In this document: positions 37,928-48,886 of the stretch, piece after piece | Layout: each line of letters starts with the position of its first letter | How positions within the stretch are numbered: the stretch's first letter is position 1 | The notes under the pieces: generated by a model | The model's database searches: none | What the model was told of the DNA's origin: nothing | The model's input: the letters and a program-made list of their open reading frames with translations, nothing else | Position numbers and translations under genes: made by a program | Assembly: GCA_002633005.1 (NCBI GenBank) | Contig: NMRA01000644.1 | Location: 62,001 to 126,000, forward strand | Length of the DNA: 64,000 nucleotides | From: Phoronis australis | Lineage: Eukaryota; Phoronida; Phoronidae | Reading direction: 5' to 3'

Positions 37928-38712
37928 ATGGGTTATGGTAACGGGTTACTTTATCATGGGCGGCGCACATTATCAGAAAAACTATCTGACCAGGATCTCT
38001 GTAGAAAACCAGATATTCTCGTTATATTCGACAAAAATATGCACTTAGTCATATTAGCGATAATGCCTGGGTCTAGGAAGACAACAACACCTTCAGCCAG
38101 TGACAGGTCAGTGACTCGAAGCATTTCGTCGTATATGCCTAGAAGTGAGGCGAGCCCAAAGACTACAGATATATCAAACCGTCAACTATTAGAGATACAT
38201 GTAATAAATGACAAGTTCGAAAAACTGTCCAACGATTTTGAGTCTTTCAGACGCGAATATGAAACGTCAAGGGAAGATAACTCTATCTTACGTGATCAGG
38301 TCAAATCACTGGAAGAAAAGTTAGATGATTTAGGGAGTCGATCAAGGCGAGACAACCTTATATTCCATGGCATTGTTGAAAATGGTAACGAAACCTGGGA
38401 CGAATCGGAAAATCAACTTGAAGAGTTTCACAAGGAGCAGCTGAATATTAAAGACATAAACATCGAGCGAGCTCACAGAATGGGCCGCATAACCCAGGGG
38501 AAAGTGCGGCCCATCATAGAAAAACTGAATTCGAAAGATAGGCAAAAAATAATGAGGAAACGAAGAGAAGTGAAACTTCAGAAGACTTCTCAATCCGTTT
38601 TAAGAAGGCAAGGAGAAAGCTGTACGAATTTTCACAATCACACAGTATGGAAAACGCCAAATCAGCTTCAACAAGCTGATCTATAATGGCAGAGTGTTTG
38701 TGTACGACGAAT
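37928..38712 (+). pseudogene. LINE ORF1 protein (coiled coil + RRM-like), frameshifted
   Basis: Open from 37928 to 38686; the likely true start is the ATG at 38063 (MPGSRKTTTPSASDRS). A heptad-rich coiled coil (EIHVINDKFEKLSNDFESF ... VKSLEEKLDDLGSR) is followed by SRRDNLIFHGI and IERAHRMGR, the hallmark of LINE ORF1 nucleic-acid-binding (Transposase_22-like) domains. After frame changes it continues as FKKARRKLYEFSQSHS and SFNKLIYNGRVFVYDE, then TAG. ORF1p is an RNA chaperone that packages its own transcript. Confidence 0.8.
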
Positions 38713-38811
38713 AGAACAATGTGATACAAATCAATTAAACCCCGCACAACTGATGCTGACCCACGCAACCCATCAACCCGAGCGGAAGCCGCTATTCAAC
38801 ATGAAGATCAG

Positions 38812-40170
38812 GGCCCGGTCTCCAATCTCCGTACTCAGACTCATACTCATACTCGAGATTTCATACTGAAAATCGTGCTCACTGGAGTCGTACTCAAAAA
38901 AGCGTATCTAATGTCGTATTTCGATAAGACTCCAAACGTACTCAAATCTGACACTCATACTCGAGTTGCTATGGAACTCTTTATGATGCGAAATGCAAAA
39001 GCACATAAAGCTGCGCTGATTCATCGCTCCCTATTGGAATAGACCACCCCTGGAACTAGCCCTACATTATTGTCTTCTGTCGCTACAACTACAAGAGTAT
39101 GTCTATAAACGTGAAATTCTGAGTGTTCTGTAACTGTTATTCATTTTTTAGTTTCAATAAATATTCTTATGCCATTTCTTTGAAACATTTGGCAATAATT
39201 AAGCTTTACTTCTTCACCCAGTCCTGAAATTGTCGTAAGAAATTTGTAACAGCTTATCGCTCTGTTGCTAATTTAGTCTTGACATAAAACCCATTGTTGT
39301 ATAGGCCTACGCTAGTGTCAAACTTTGATACTGTATCTTTGTATTTTACCGCGATGTATCAAGTGAATTGACATTTGGCACGTGAGTTGAAAAACAATAC
39401 TTATGCAGGCATTCAGAGTTCACCAGTGGCAGTGAACGGGACGAGACGGCAAACAAAATCTGGAATTCCATTAGGGGATTGAGGAATTATAGATTACTAA
39501 GTTATGATGAGAAATGTATATACACTGTACCTGACAGGGAAGCGAACTTTTTTAACTTCCCTCCCCTCCTCGTCTTTTTGAAACCCTACAAAACGTAGGC
39601 ACACATACCGAAATAGGGGCAACACAAACTTCTCACACGACTTTTCCCACAACTGCTTTCAACGCTTGTTATGACTCGCCGACAAGGGATTACAATGCGC
39701 CTGTTGCCAGGAATTGAAGAGGTAGAATGGCGGCCAAAACATACAGTGATACGGCGGGTTAATAAGGTGAAGAGTAAGAACATTTAAGATGAAAACTATT
39801 ATCTCTGAACTGAAATTGAAGTGCTGAGATACGGTAAGAGGACTTTTAGATTTGCTGTTTTTTGGTTCCCTTTCGATAATTTTTTCTCTGGCTCGTATAT
39901 ATTTTCGAGTACGATTTCAAGCACACTACCATACCAAACTTGAAATTTGAGCATAGACTCCGAATTTTTACTCAAAATTGTACTCGAAATATAGATGAGA
40001 AACACTTCAGTTCGAGTACACTCGAAAACTAAGTACGTGCTCGAAATTTTGAGTACAGATTTTTCGTGTATGACATTGATTACACCAAAGCTGAGTCTGT
40101 TCTCGAGTTGAGTATGAAGTGTGAGTTTGAGCATGATTCGAGTCTGAGTACGGAGATTGGAGACCGGGCC
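38812..40170. mobile_element. Non-autonomous PIF/Harbinger-like transposon nested in the LINE
   Basis: Terminal inverted repeats of 31 bases start GGCCCGGTCTCCAATCTCCG (38812) and end at 40170. The flanking CAG at 38809-38811 and 40171-40173 is a 3-bp target duplication. The GGCCCGGTCTC tip plus 3-bp duplication fits PIF/Harbinger. Subterminal DNA on both sides is loaded with ACTCGA / GAGTAC / ACTCATACTCGAG words, possible transposase-binding repeats. The 1359 bases show no transposase, so it must be mobilised in trans. Confidence 0.85.
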
Positions 40171-40299
40171 CAGGTATTCCAGCTCGTCTCAAGCACAGTC
40201 GGACCAGCACTAGAGGTTAGGCCAAGGCCCGTCATGGAAATTTATGTGTTGGAATATCGAAGGTTTAAAGCATAAAATACAGAGAACTGATTTTATATA

Positions 40300-41021
40300 T
40301 ATGATATGCATATGATATTATCACTTTTGTTGAAAAATGGGGAATGAATGAAAATGAGTTTACACTGGAAGGTTACCAGTGTTTTGGGTCAGTGAGAAAT
40401 AAACACCTTCAAGTATTTCTGAATTCTGGTGGTATAGTATTAATTTGTAAGGAAGTATTGGTGGCTGTTAGGCTTCCTTCAAGTTTGTCTGACGTTTAAT
40501 GAGTAAAAATTAACCTACCCGATTATCTGTATACTGTTTTAGTTGCGGTTGTGTAACAGTCTCCAAAAACTTCAAGTAAAAACTTGGAAATCATGAAGTA
40601 CACTGTACTTGAGCGGGAGGTGCAAGGTTATACTGCCGAAATGAGGGGGGCATGTCACCTTTTTATAATGGGCGATTTTAATGCTCGTACGCGTAACAGG
40701 CCAGACTTTATTGAAGATGATAGTATTAAGTATAAGGATAAATCCAGTCCTATTTTTGATTGTGTTGATTATTTAGAAGATAGAGTGTGTTGTAAGACAT
40801 CACGAGATAATGGCGAGGTGAATGAGTTTGGTACAAAATTATTAGAGTTTTGTCGAAGAAATGAGATAACAATTCTGAATGGAAGAGTAGGGAAAGATAC
40901 AGACATTGGTAGTGTAACACGTGTAACTTATAATGGATCTAGTGTTGTTGACTATGTCATGATGAGCAATGATTTATTGTACTGTGTGGACGGTTTTAAA
41001 GTGTACACATCATGACTCTAG
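40300..41021 (+). pseudogene. LINE ORF2 endonuclease domain (apurinic-type)
   Basis: From about 40330: WGMNENEFTLEGYQCFGS, then NSGGIVLIC, which are EN blocks. Later CHLFIMGDFNARTRNRPDFI carries the invariant GDFNAR, and GSSVVDYVMMSNDLL the S-x-V-D-Y block. The frame changes between these blocks, for example before 40584. The domain breaks at 41021, just where the catalytic SDHxP is expected. Across the insertion, 48881 onward supplies a (decayed) SPVNIDLKC-like continuation. EN nicks target DNA to prime reverse transcription. Confidence 0.82.
41016..41021 (+). repeat. Left copy of CTCTAG target duplication
   Basis: CTCTAG here and at 48881-48886 flank the 7.86-kb two-gene element. Joining the LINE at this site places the EN C-terminal SDH-x-P block in the right place. 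Confidence 0.6.
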
Positions 41022-41128
41022 TACCTCAAAATAAATTTTATTATTATGTCTTACTTAATTTTAGTGCCATTAGTACACAACTCATAAAGAAACACGGAAA
41101 ATTAAAAAAAAATAAATATGTTAACGTC

Positions 41129-41144
41129 ATGGGTTGAACCCAAG
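41129..41144 (+). promoter_or_regulatory. Subterminal/promoter motif, left copy
   Basis: ATGGGTTGAACCCAAG, preceded by TTAACGTC, 83 bases before the THAP-gene ATG. The inverted partner lies at 48646-48661. The pair could be a transposase-binding site, a shared promoter element, or both. Confidence 0.5.
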
Positions 41145-41226
41145 TCGTTCGCCATATTGTTTGGATTAGAGACACAGTGTATAGAGTGAAGTGAAAGCAA
41201 GGTTTGTTTTCGTCGTTCGTAGAGGG

Positions 41227-44200
41227 ATGAAAAGATGTGTTTGCGGAGGCTGCAGCAACAGCAGCCAGACAGAGAACGTCTCGGTTTCAAATTTCCTAAG
41301 GACAACAAACTTTCGCAGAAGTGGCACCTCAGCGTGCACCAAGCGATTCGGTCCCGGGCCACTCTGTGTTCTGCTCACTTTGAGGACTCGTGTTTCGACT
41401 CCAGTCAGAAGAGACGTTACGATGAAGGCCTGGCCACTTAGTGAGTGCATTTTGTTATTTTTTCAATAACAAATATATAAAATAGCCAAACTGAAACGAT
41501 CTACGGCGCCTCATACTGTCACGCATGCAGCTACCCCTTCATCGATGTCTTCCTCACCTGGCCTTCTGTGCTCTTGGGACACGCAAATCATCATAGAGCC
41601 CATCAGGCGAGATGCAGAGACGCAAACAGAAATTGCTGGTAATTTGTTTGAATGATCATAGAGTAGAGCGCCTCTCTTTTACAAATACTTAATTACTGAG
41701 TTTGCTTGAAAGCATATTTCATTTGTATGCTATTCATGGATAAAGCCTAATGAGCAGGGTTTGTTACAATTGACGGGCATATAGGGCACAATTTTTAGTC
41801 CTCAGTAACAACTGTACAATAAAACGAGAGTTCATACCTTATGGGCCCCATGGATTCTTGCTGGTTACGAGCCAAATTTAGTTGGCACTCTATGTTGCTT
41901 CGAAATTGCTAAGAAACGGTGCTCTGGACATAATACATAAATGAAGGATTTGATCTAAAACACTGGTCTCTCTGACTCAGATGGTTAGTGGTTTTTGGGC
42001 TCATCATCACTATTCCCCAAATGTCGTTTTTTAGAACTTTTTATTTTTTAAGATAGTGACCTTGAAGGGTGGATCGAGAGGGGACATTTGCTGTCATCTT
42101 CTGTAGCTGCTCCATCAACTCCAGTACTTGTGCCGCCCTTGCATGTTGAGGTAGAGCTGGAAACGTGCCCCACATTGTCCTTGGTCACCACAGAGTCTTC
42201 CTTGGTAACCACAGAGTCTTCCCTGGTCGCCACTGAATCTTCCCTGGTCACCACAGAGTCTTCCCTGGTCAACACAGAGTCTTCTCCTTTCCCGGCCACC
42301 ACAGAGTCTTCTCCACCCCTAGTACCTCTGGAGTCTTACTTGGAATCACCAGATTCAGGCTCGTCGTACTCTCCTTCATCTGAAGAGGAGTCCAGCCCAG
42401 AAAAGCGGCCCAAGTAAGCTTCTGTCGCAAAACTCCATGCATGAGTGCACGCTCCTAATTGTGGAGCTGCTCCTAATTGCAGAACTTCCGTACAGCTGCC
42501 TGTATGTGAGACATTTGAGTTGCAAAAATCTTGCAAAAACATTATATTATTTGGCTTATAGTCGCATGCGCTACATGCGTGACTTAAGCAATGACTAGTT
42601 AGCCTCGTACACAATAGGTGGATCTGAAAATGGCATGTCTGACAAATAAGCAGATCTTACCAGTCACAACTGAAACTTTGTTTATAGTTGCCTTCATGGT
42701 TAGTGTTTGCGTTAGCCACTTATTCTGCCTAGGTTTCTGTGGTATTTATAATAATTTACAGCAGCCCTTGTTAATTTTGACATTTTTTCTACGAAATACA
42801 AATGTACTTAAACATTGCATTTATCATGTTTTTCAGGAAATTACCCAAGCCAGACTTTATCGAATCTGATGACCATCGGAAGTACATCGTGTATGAAACA
42901 TGTCTCTTGAAGCTCTTTGATGTTTGCCGGGTGTGAAGGAACAAGGCTTCTCCTCAGATCATAAAAATGATCGGCACATTGGTTGTTATTCAACAAGGCT
43001 GCACCCGTATCAGCTGTCCTGGTTACACATGGCATTCGCAGCCATTCGTGCAGGACTACCCCAAGGGAAATCTTCTGCTGTCGGCTGCCACCCTGTTTAG
43101 CGGCTGTTCGATCTCCAAGGTACAGAACCTGCTTAGATTCTTTGGAATCAAAACTTACCATAACAACACCTTCTTCCGGCACCAGCGCCTGTTTCTTCAT
43201 GACGCTATAGAAAAAGTGTGGGGCGACCTGCAGGAGGAGCTACTCCTCAGTTTACCTCCTGAAATACTTATAGGAGGCGACGCAAGATGTGACAGGTAAT
43301 TACTCACTATATTTTGTTGGTTTGTACTGCAGTGGTGACTTCCTGTTCATATCAGGACGGGTATGATAAATTAGAAACTCTGTAAGTGTTAGGATAGCAG
43401 TTATGTACATAATAATTTGCTGATTGCTTTGAAAGTCTGTGCTCTGTGCTGCAAATGATAGCCTGATCGTTAGAAGTGACAAAATATTTTTTCACATAGA
43501 CTAATCTTGGGGATATACTGTTTTCTTATTTTGTGATATATATCTATTTTCTTTCATTGCAGTGAATTGCTTTAATGATAACAATTATTAATAGCCTGGT
43601 TATATATTTAGCAGTGAAAGTAGAATAATATCTTAATTCAGATAAAGTCTTTTAAAATAGTAATAATCTGACCGATTCTCATTGCCGTCACGTCATATTT
43701 TAGCCCTGGTCATACTGCAAAATATAGGAGTTACACGCTGATGGACCTTGAGCGCAACAAAATCTTAGCAATGGAGCTTGTACAGGTAATACACATGTCA
43801 CGGCATACTAAAAAAAGGTTGACCTTCATACGTTGAGTAAAAAGGTGTTGTCAAGTAATCCACCATTACTCCTTTTGCTACCCTTTGTGTCGCACTTTGA
43901 TTCTACTGATGCTCTGCTCGTCATGTTTCACATATTGTTTAGTTAAGTTAACATTTTTCAAGTGCATCCAAATATCACTTATACTTTCAAAGTGCTACTA
44001 CGTTATAAATTAAATACTGTGTGTTGGTAATGCAAGCCATTAGGCACATTGTTTTGGTTAAGAAATAAATTTTTGTTTATCTGCCGTGTTGAGCTTAAAT
44101 TTAAGTAACTTTAAGATATCAAATTGATTTTCTACTTGAAGTTAATGAATCATTCTTGTAGCTGTGTCATTTCTGATATACCAATGTGGGCACATATTAT

Positions 44201-46516
44201 ACTTCATAATACTCTTGCTTACAGAAAAATGAGGTTGGTGGCTCCTATCATATGGAATTGGAGGGGTTGAAGAGGTGCAAGCATAAGTTATTTGCAAAGG
44301 CTTCACCAGCAAAAGTCACCATAGTTACAGATCGTCACCCTCAAATTAATGCGTGGATCAGGGACTACTGGATGCCTGATGATCATTTTTGACATCTGGC
44401 ATGTTTCCAAAGGTAATTGGAAGGCGAAATGTTTCTGATTGACTGTGGTCTTGCCTTTGCTCCTTTGACTTGTGAAAATACTACTTGATATGTCTTGCGC
44501 ACAATTGTAGTAGTACTTTGGTGGAAATTGGAAAACAATCCAGATCAACTGGTAGTGAAGGGAAGACTCCAATGAAGTATAAGACTACAGAACAGTCAAT
44601 CGTCAACTAAAACTTGATATTTCAAGGATATGTGGCCTAATAGAAACAACCCAACTTCTTCTAAAACTGTGATATTTCAAGGATATGTGGCCTAATGTTC
44701 ACGAGATATGCAATGGTTTTCAGATAAAGTGTCAAGTATTGCTTCATTATAGGCCTGAACAAAAAGTTGGTTGTAGTGGGGAAGAAGTATCCTGATGTAA
44801 AGTCCTGGTGCCCAGCTATCAATAACCATCTCTACTGGTGTGCTACGTCCAGCGACGGAAATGGCGAAATGGCGTTGGAGAAGTGGAGAAGTCTATCTAA
44901 CCACATTATGGACATCCACATTCATGATAGTCCACTTTTTCCAAAGTGTGCCCACAATGAGTTGCAACCGAAACTCTGGTTAAAGCCAGATATAACTGAT
45001 TGCCTGTAGTAGTGTTGCTATGTTGAATGTGGTTATGAATCTTTTCATGAAAGTCACTGAGCAACATCTTTTAGTCATTTATTTTTACCAGCAGTTTATT
45101 TTCAGTAACATATATTGTCTAATGTCTTGCCTTGATGGTTCACATACAGTGCATGCCAAAAGAATTTGAGTGAAATACGGTTTCCCTGTACTCGCTCGCA
45201 ACAACTGGTCACTACTGCTACACTGTTGCTGAATCCACTTTCCATTAAGCCTTGATTTTTTTGCTCAGCCACCAAAACAGGGAATTCGTGGTCAGTTTGT
45301 CTGAATATTTTTGGCATGTACAGTTGTTGCCGTTTTGGTTTCTCAGTCTTTTATGTGATCTAACTTTTGCACAGGTACTCAGCAGTATGAGGAACTTCTG
45401 AAGATACTGGAAAGCCGGCAGCTTGAAAAAGATGTGAAAAGACTCTCACCACATGGCCAAACAGCATCTTTGGAAGCTTTTCATGCTGTGGTGAATGAAT
45501 TTGCCCCCAAGATGCGTCACTTCCATTTCAATTCTATGAATAGCAGGTAATCCATGATCCCAAGAAATGTGCTGCATGTAAAATAATAATTCCAACTGTG
45601 AATCATGGTCTTTTACATTACTGATTGAATGGTAAGATGGATGAATAAATCTTGAGTTGCAATAGCATCACAAAAAGCAGATAGATTAAAGCAATTGTAT
45701 CCATAAACGTAGTACATTTCACCACCGCCAAGATATTATCTCCTAGTACGTAATAGAAAAAGAGATTAATAATATGTGGTTAGTTATTGAAGAGTGAGAT
45801 AAATAGTAAGCTCTGCTGTATTACACTACAAAGTTCATTCGAAGTTGTCCCTGGTCTCAAATACCTTCTTATATCATTTTTAATAGACTCATCTTGGCTA
45901 ATCTTCACTACAATGAAAACGCTGGACGAGCATTTGCTCGGAAGCACGATGGATCCTTACTGTGGAAGAGCAGCTTTGAGCGTGGAAAGGCTGGTCAACC
46001 CGTTGCGCGTGCTGCAAGAGTAGAGGCCACATATGGTTTGTACTAGCGAAATTCAGAATTAGTTGTCAAAACTGATATTAATTAATCTGTTTTAGTTAAT
46101 GTATGTGCACAATGACTCCATGCTGAAAACAGCAAAACTTCACTTATTTTCTTGTACGCTTTTGTTAAGAAACAGTCTGGACAAATAACAAATCAATTAT
46201 TTGCAGTGTTGTATGGAAAAGTATAATGGGCAAAACCAACTTGCCATCAAAACTATTTGTAGTCCAGTCCTCTTTTCTTGCAAATCCCATGATCGAGAAG
46301 TGGTTCAATCAGGAGCCTTCAGTTACTATACTTTGTTACAGAATATGTTTCGAAGTTGATCCAGACCATGTTCTACTTGGTCGATCATCCTTGCTTCACG
46401 TCTCCGTGACTTGAGAGTCCAATGCCCCAGAGCCGCTGTCGACAGACTATCCAGAGGTGGACACTCTTCAAGTGGCCGAGGCTATGAGGAGCAGGTATCC
46501 TCAAGTCTACCAGTGA
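41227..46516 (+). pseudogene. THAP-domain DDE-type transposase, multi-exon, inactivated
   Basis: Exons read as: 41227-41440 (THAP zinc finger: MKRCVCGGCSNS, then after a one-base shift KFPKDNKLSQKW and LCSAHFEDSCF), a likely exon near 41480-41640, 42053-42413 (Ser/Thr linker), 42837-43295, 43704-43785, 44225-44412, 44753-~45008, 45375-45546, 45887-46035, and a last exon ending TGA 46514-46516. Nearly all borders are GT-AG. Catalytic candidates: Asp in GGDARCDSPGHTAKY (split exons), Asp in VTDRHPQINAWIR (44340), Glu in HYNENAGRA (45915). Lesions: frameshift in THAP (~41290), TGA at 42934-42936, one-base insertion at ~44389 in the HFDIWHVSK block, TAG at ~45007. The family is a cut-and-paste transposase common in fish, lancelets and corals; I associate it with Kolobok, from memory. 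Confidence 0.78.
42180..42312 (+). repeat. 21-bp tandem repeat in the transposase linker
   Basis: Five to six units of TGGTCACCACAGAGTCTTCC-type sequence encode repeated LVTTESS heptapeptides. A Ser/Thr-rich spacer between the THAP finger and the catalytic core. Probably expanded by slippage. Confidence 0.85.
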
Positions 46517-46834
46517 GCATCTGAGGACTGATATGTTGAACAGACATGCCCATGTATAATAGAAATGTAATGCTCTTTAAACATCTATTAGAACTTTTAC
46601 GGTGTTTTGTTTCACAGTCAAGTAAAATTGTTATGCATCTAAATGAATAACAGCAATAGCTAACAAATGGTTTACATCACACTTGGAGGTTTTGCACTGC
46701 TGGTGGTTGCTATTATAATATAGAAAGAGTCATGTAATATGAAAATACTGTGAAAAGTGTTTTGCTTTTACCAATACCCAAGCTTAAATATACAATACTG
46801 TTCATTAAGGACACTTCATTCTGCATTGTAATAA

Positions 46835-48622
46835 TTAATCAAAAGAAAAACCTGTAAAAACAAAATCCTCTTCATTGCCAGGTGGTGGATAATGTGCCCG
46901 GATCTTGGCAACAGCACATGCAGGCACAACGACTCTGACTCGCCGTCCCAAAAATCCATGAACCCATCGCTGAAATTGCCGATACGCGATGTGCCGCATT
47001 TTTTTCTCAAATGGCCCCTCATACCCATCAGGGTAGTGAAATTTGTACTCCCCCCAGCTGGTCTCTAAAACATCTTGGTTTAAACAAACGGGGTCAAAAC
47101 CCGCTGAGTTCGTGATGCATTTTCTTGGTTCAGAGACGACTTCTCTCTCCACTTCTTTCTGAAGCTTTGCCACCACTTTTACCACCTCTTGGCAACAGAC
47201 TCTTTCAGCTACAACAGGGGTAACTTGGCAATTGCCACACTTGCACCTGAAGTTAGAAATTTATTGAGTATTGACAAGAAATTGTAGTTTTTCCTTTTTG
47301 AAAGTGAACAACAAATTCATAACACAAAACTGAATTACGATTGATTGCAATGGACAATTATTACTAATTTCAAATTGTCTTTCAGTGACCAACAATTGAT
47401 GCTTGGCACACTTTTCGTGAATGCAGATAATTCAGGGGTGGATCCAGGATTTTGAGTTGGGGGGAGGCAGTGGCGGATCCAGAATTTTTAGTTAGGGGGG
47501 CCAGAACAGAGTATTCAGCATTTTTGTCGTCAGACATTCGCACCACCGAACAGCCAAATGTAATCTGGGAGAATTTTAGGGGGGCCTTTTACCCCGCTAA
47601 ATCCACCACTGGGGGGACAGGGTACAAGAAACGAAACCAAGAATTTTGCGACATGCGCGCACCCAGCCTAAAATGGAAGTGTGCAGGGGTTTTGAGTCTT
47701 TGGGTTTATTACTAAAAAAATGTAAATGGGGTTTGTTCAAGGGTAATACTCATCACCCGAAACTGCCTAATGTTATCTGGGAGAAATTTAGGGGGGAGGG
47801 TACCCTGTCTACAACGTGCCATTGAAGCATCCCACATCGATCATTGCTCATGAATTTTGGGTTCCCCTCCCATAATTCTGAACTTGTATCTCAGTGTGTC
47901 AAAAATACACATTGCGGGTGTGGAAAAAGTTGACAAGCAAAAAAGTACAACCCTAACAACCCAGTCTGGCTGCCGTTCTTTGACACTGTGTCAACTGTTA
48001 CGATTTGTATACTAGCCACCCCCTGACTGAACCAAAGGAGACGATCTAATAAACAAGCCAGATGCAATTTTGGCAAGAAGACAGTTGTAAAATACAAGCA
48101 CGTAAGAAAATTTAGTCGGAACAAAAACATTTAACGATGTGTGCTTCGCACAATCCCTTGCAAACGCACATTTTTGTTAGGCGACCCGACGCAGTCCGGC
48201 CAAACAAATAAATCAATATGGCGGTCACTGGCACTATAGGCTATATCGGCAGAAAAGCGACTGCCGAGTGGTTGCGCGAGGCACACGTTTTACTGAGGCG
48301 AGAAGAGACTGTTAAAACCCAAGAATCTCGGTTCAATAAAGGACAATGACAATATTTACCATTCAGAAACATCGGCTCTGTATTCAAGACCGTCTGTTGG
48401 ATGACTGGGTTGACTCGCCGAGCCCGCTTCTCTCGCGGGAGGATCCAGTTCGTAAGGCCTCAAAGTAGAAAAGTCTGCAGCCGGAGGCAAATCAAACTCG
48501 TTCTCGCTTTCGTGCAACCCCATTTCCTCATCCTGGCCACTATTCCCGTACGTTTCTTCATAGTATTCGTTTAATTCTTGCTCATAATCGTAGACGCTTT
48601 CAAATTCCCTACTCTCCGCCAT
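46835..48622 (-). CDS. Stand-alone P2X7-type intracellular (ballast) domain protein, two exons, intact
   Basis: Exon 1 is 48622-48360 (ATG in AACAATGG; ends ...SEW after a GTAAAT donor). Exon 2 is 47246-46835 (acceptor CTTCAG, stop TAA). They join in phase through one Trp codon into 224 residues. Residues 1-87 are acidic and Tyr/Glu-rich (FESVYDYEQELNEYYEETYG). From 88 the match to the P2X7 C-terminal domain is clear: WCKCGNCQV, ERVCCQE, RKCITNSAGFDPVCLN, RHIAYRQFQRWVHGFLGR and RVVVPACAV in the expected order. In vertebrate P2X7 this cytosolic region binds zinc and guanine nucleotide. There is no P2X channel part or membrane segment here, so this is a soluble protein of unknown role. It is intact although its neighbouring transposase is broken. 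Soluble relatives exist in many invertebrates and fish. Confidence 0.85.
47468..47611. mobile_element. 144-bp hAT-like MITE in the ballast-gene intron
   Basis: CAGTGGCGGATCCAG at the left matches TAAATCCACCACTG at the right as an inverted pair. It sits inside a related copy (outer GGGGTGGATCCAGGATTTTG). Flanking G-rich DNA (GGGGGAGG / GGGGGACA) may be a target duplication. It lies wholly in the intron and does not affect the coding sequence. Confidence 0.65.
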
Positions 48623-48645
48623 TGTTCAATGCTAGTCACTGATAT

Positions 48646-48680
48646 CTTGTGTTCAACCCATCACGTCACACGGCGGGAAA
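48646..48680 (-). promoter_or_regulatory. Promoter region of the ballast gene: inverted motif, CRE-like and E2F-like sites
   Basis: On -, TTTCCCGCC (48680-48672, E2F-like) is followed by TGACGTGA (48668-48661, CRE-like) and ATGGGTTGAACACAAG (48661-48646), ending 24 bases before the ATG at 48622. The last motif repeats that at the other end of the element. Site identity is by consensus only. Confidence 0.4.
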
Positions 48681-48880
48681 TGTGAAAATTAGCAAACTTG
48701 AAAGAAAAATCAAAATTTCGAGCTAATTACACATAATTAACATGGGTTTAGCTAAATTTGACGTCATACATTTAGTCTGTGGCCACCGGTAATTCAAAAT
48801 GTGCAAAAATCCATAGTGTGTGTGCTGTTTAAATCGGTCAATTATGTAAATAGCCTTACACTTTCCATTGATTTTTAGGG

Positions 48881-48886
48881 CTCTAG
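48881..48886 (+). repeat. Right copy of CTCTAG target duplication
   Basis: Pairs with 41016-41021. LINE reading resumes immediately after it: with small indels GTGAATAGATTTAAAATG reads VNIDLKC, followed by YKWNEE-like sequence. Confidence 0.6.

Larger units (their letters stand above)
41023..48880. mobile_element. Two-gene DNA transposon: THAP-DDE transposase plus P2X7-ballast gene
   Basis: This segment interrupts a LINE ORF2 and is flanked by CTCTAG. Its ends are imperfect inverted repeats: left ACCTCAAAATAAAT (41023-41036) against right, read inward, CCCTAAAAATCAAT (48880-48867), 11 of 14 identical. Inside are a broken THAP/DDE transposase gene on + and an intact P2X7-type intracellular-domain gene on -, convergent with 318 bases between stop codons. 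The motif ATGGGTTGAACnCAAG occurs inverted near both ends (41129-41144 and 48661-48646), ahead of each gene. The transposase resembles the THAP-bearing family I associate with Kolobok, but the 6-bp flank disagrees with Kolobok's TTAA, so the superfamily stays open. A P2X7-like cargo gene inside a transposon is inference from position. Confidence 0.65.

Noticed and set aside
40066-40275. ORF across the right TIR of the Harbinger-like element
   Set aside because: Spans the transposon-LINE junction and has no motif.
41016-48886. Assigning the two-gene element firmly to Kolobok
   Set aside because: The flanking duplication seen is CTCTAG, not TTAA; superfamily left open.
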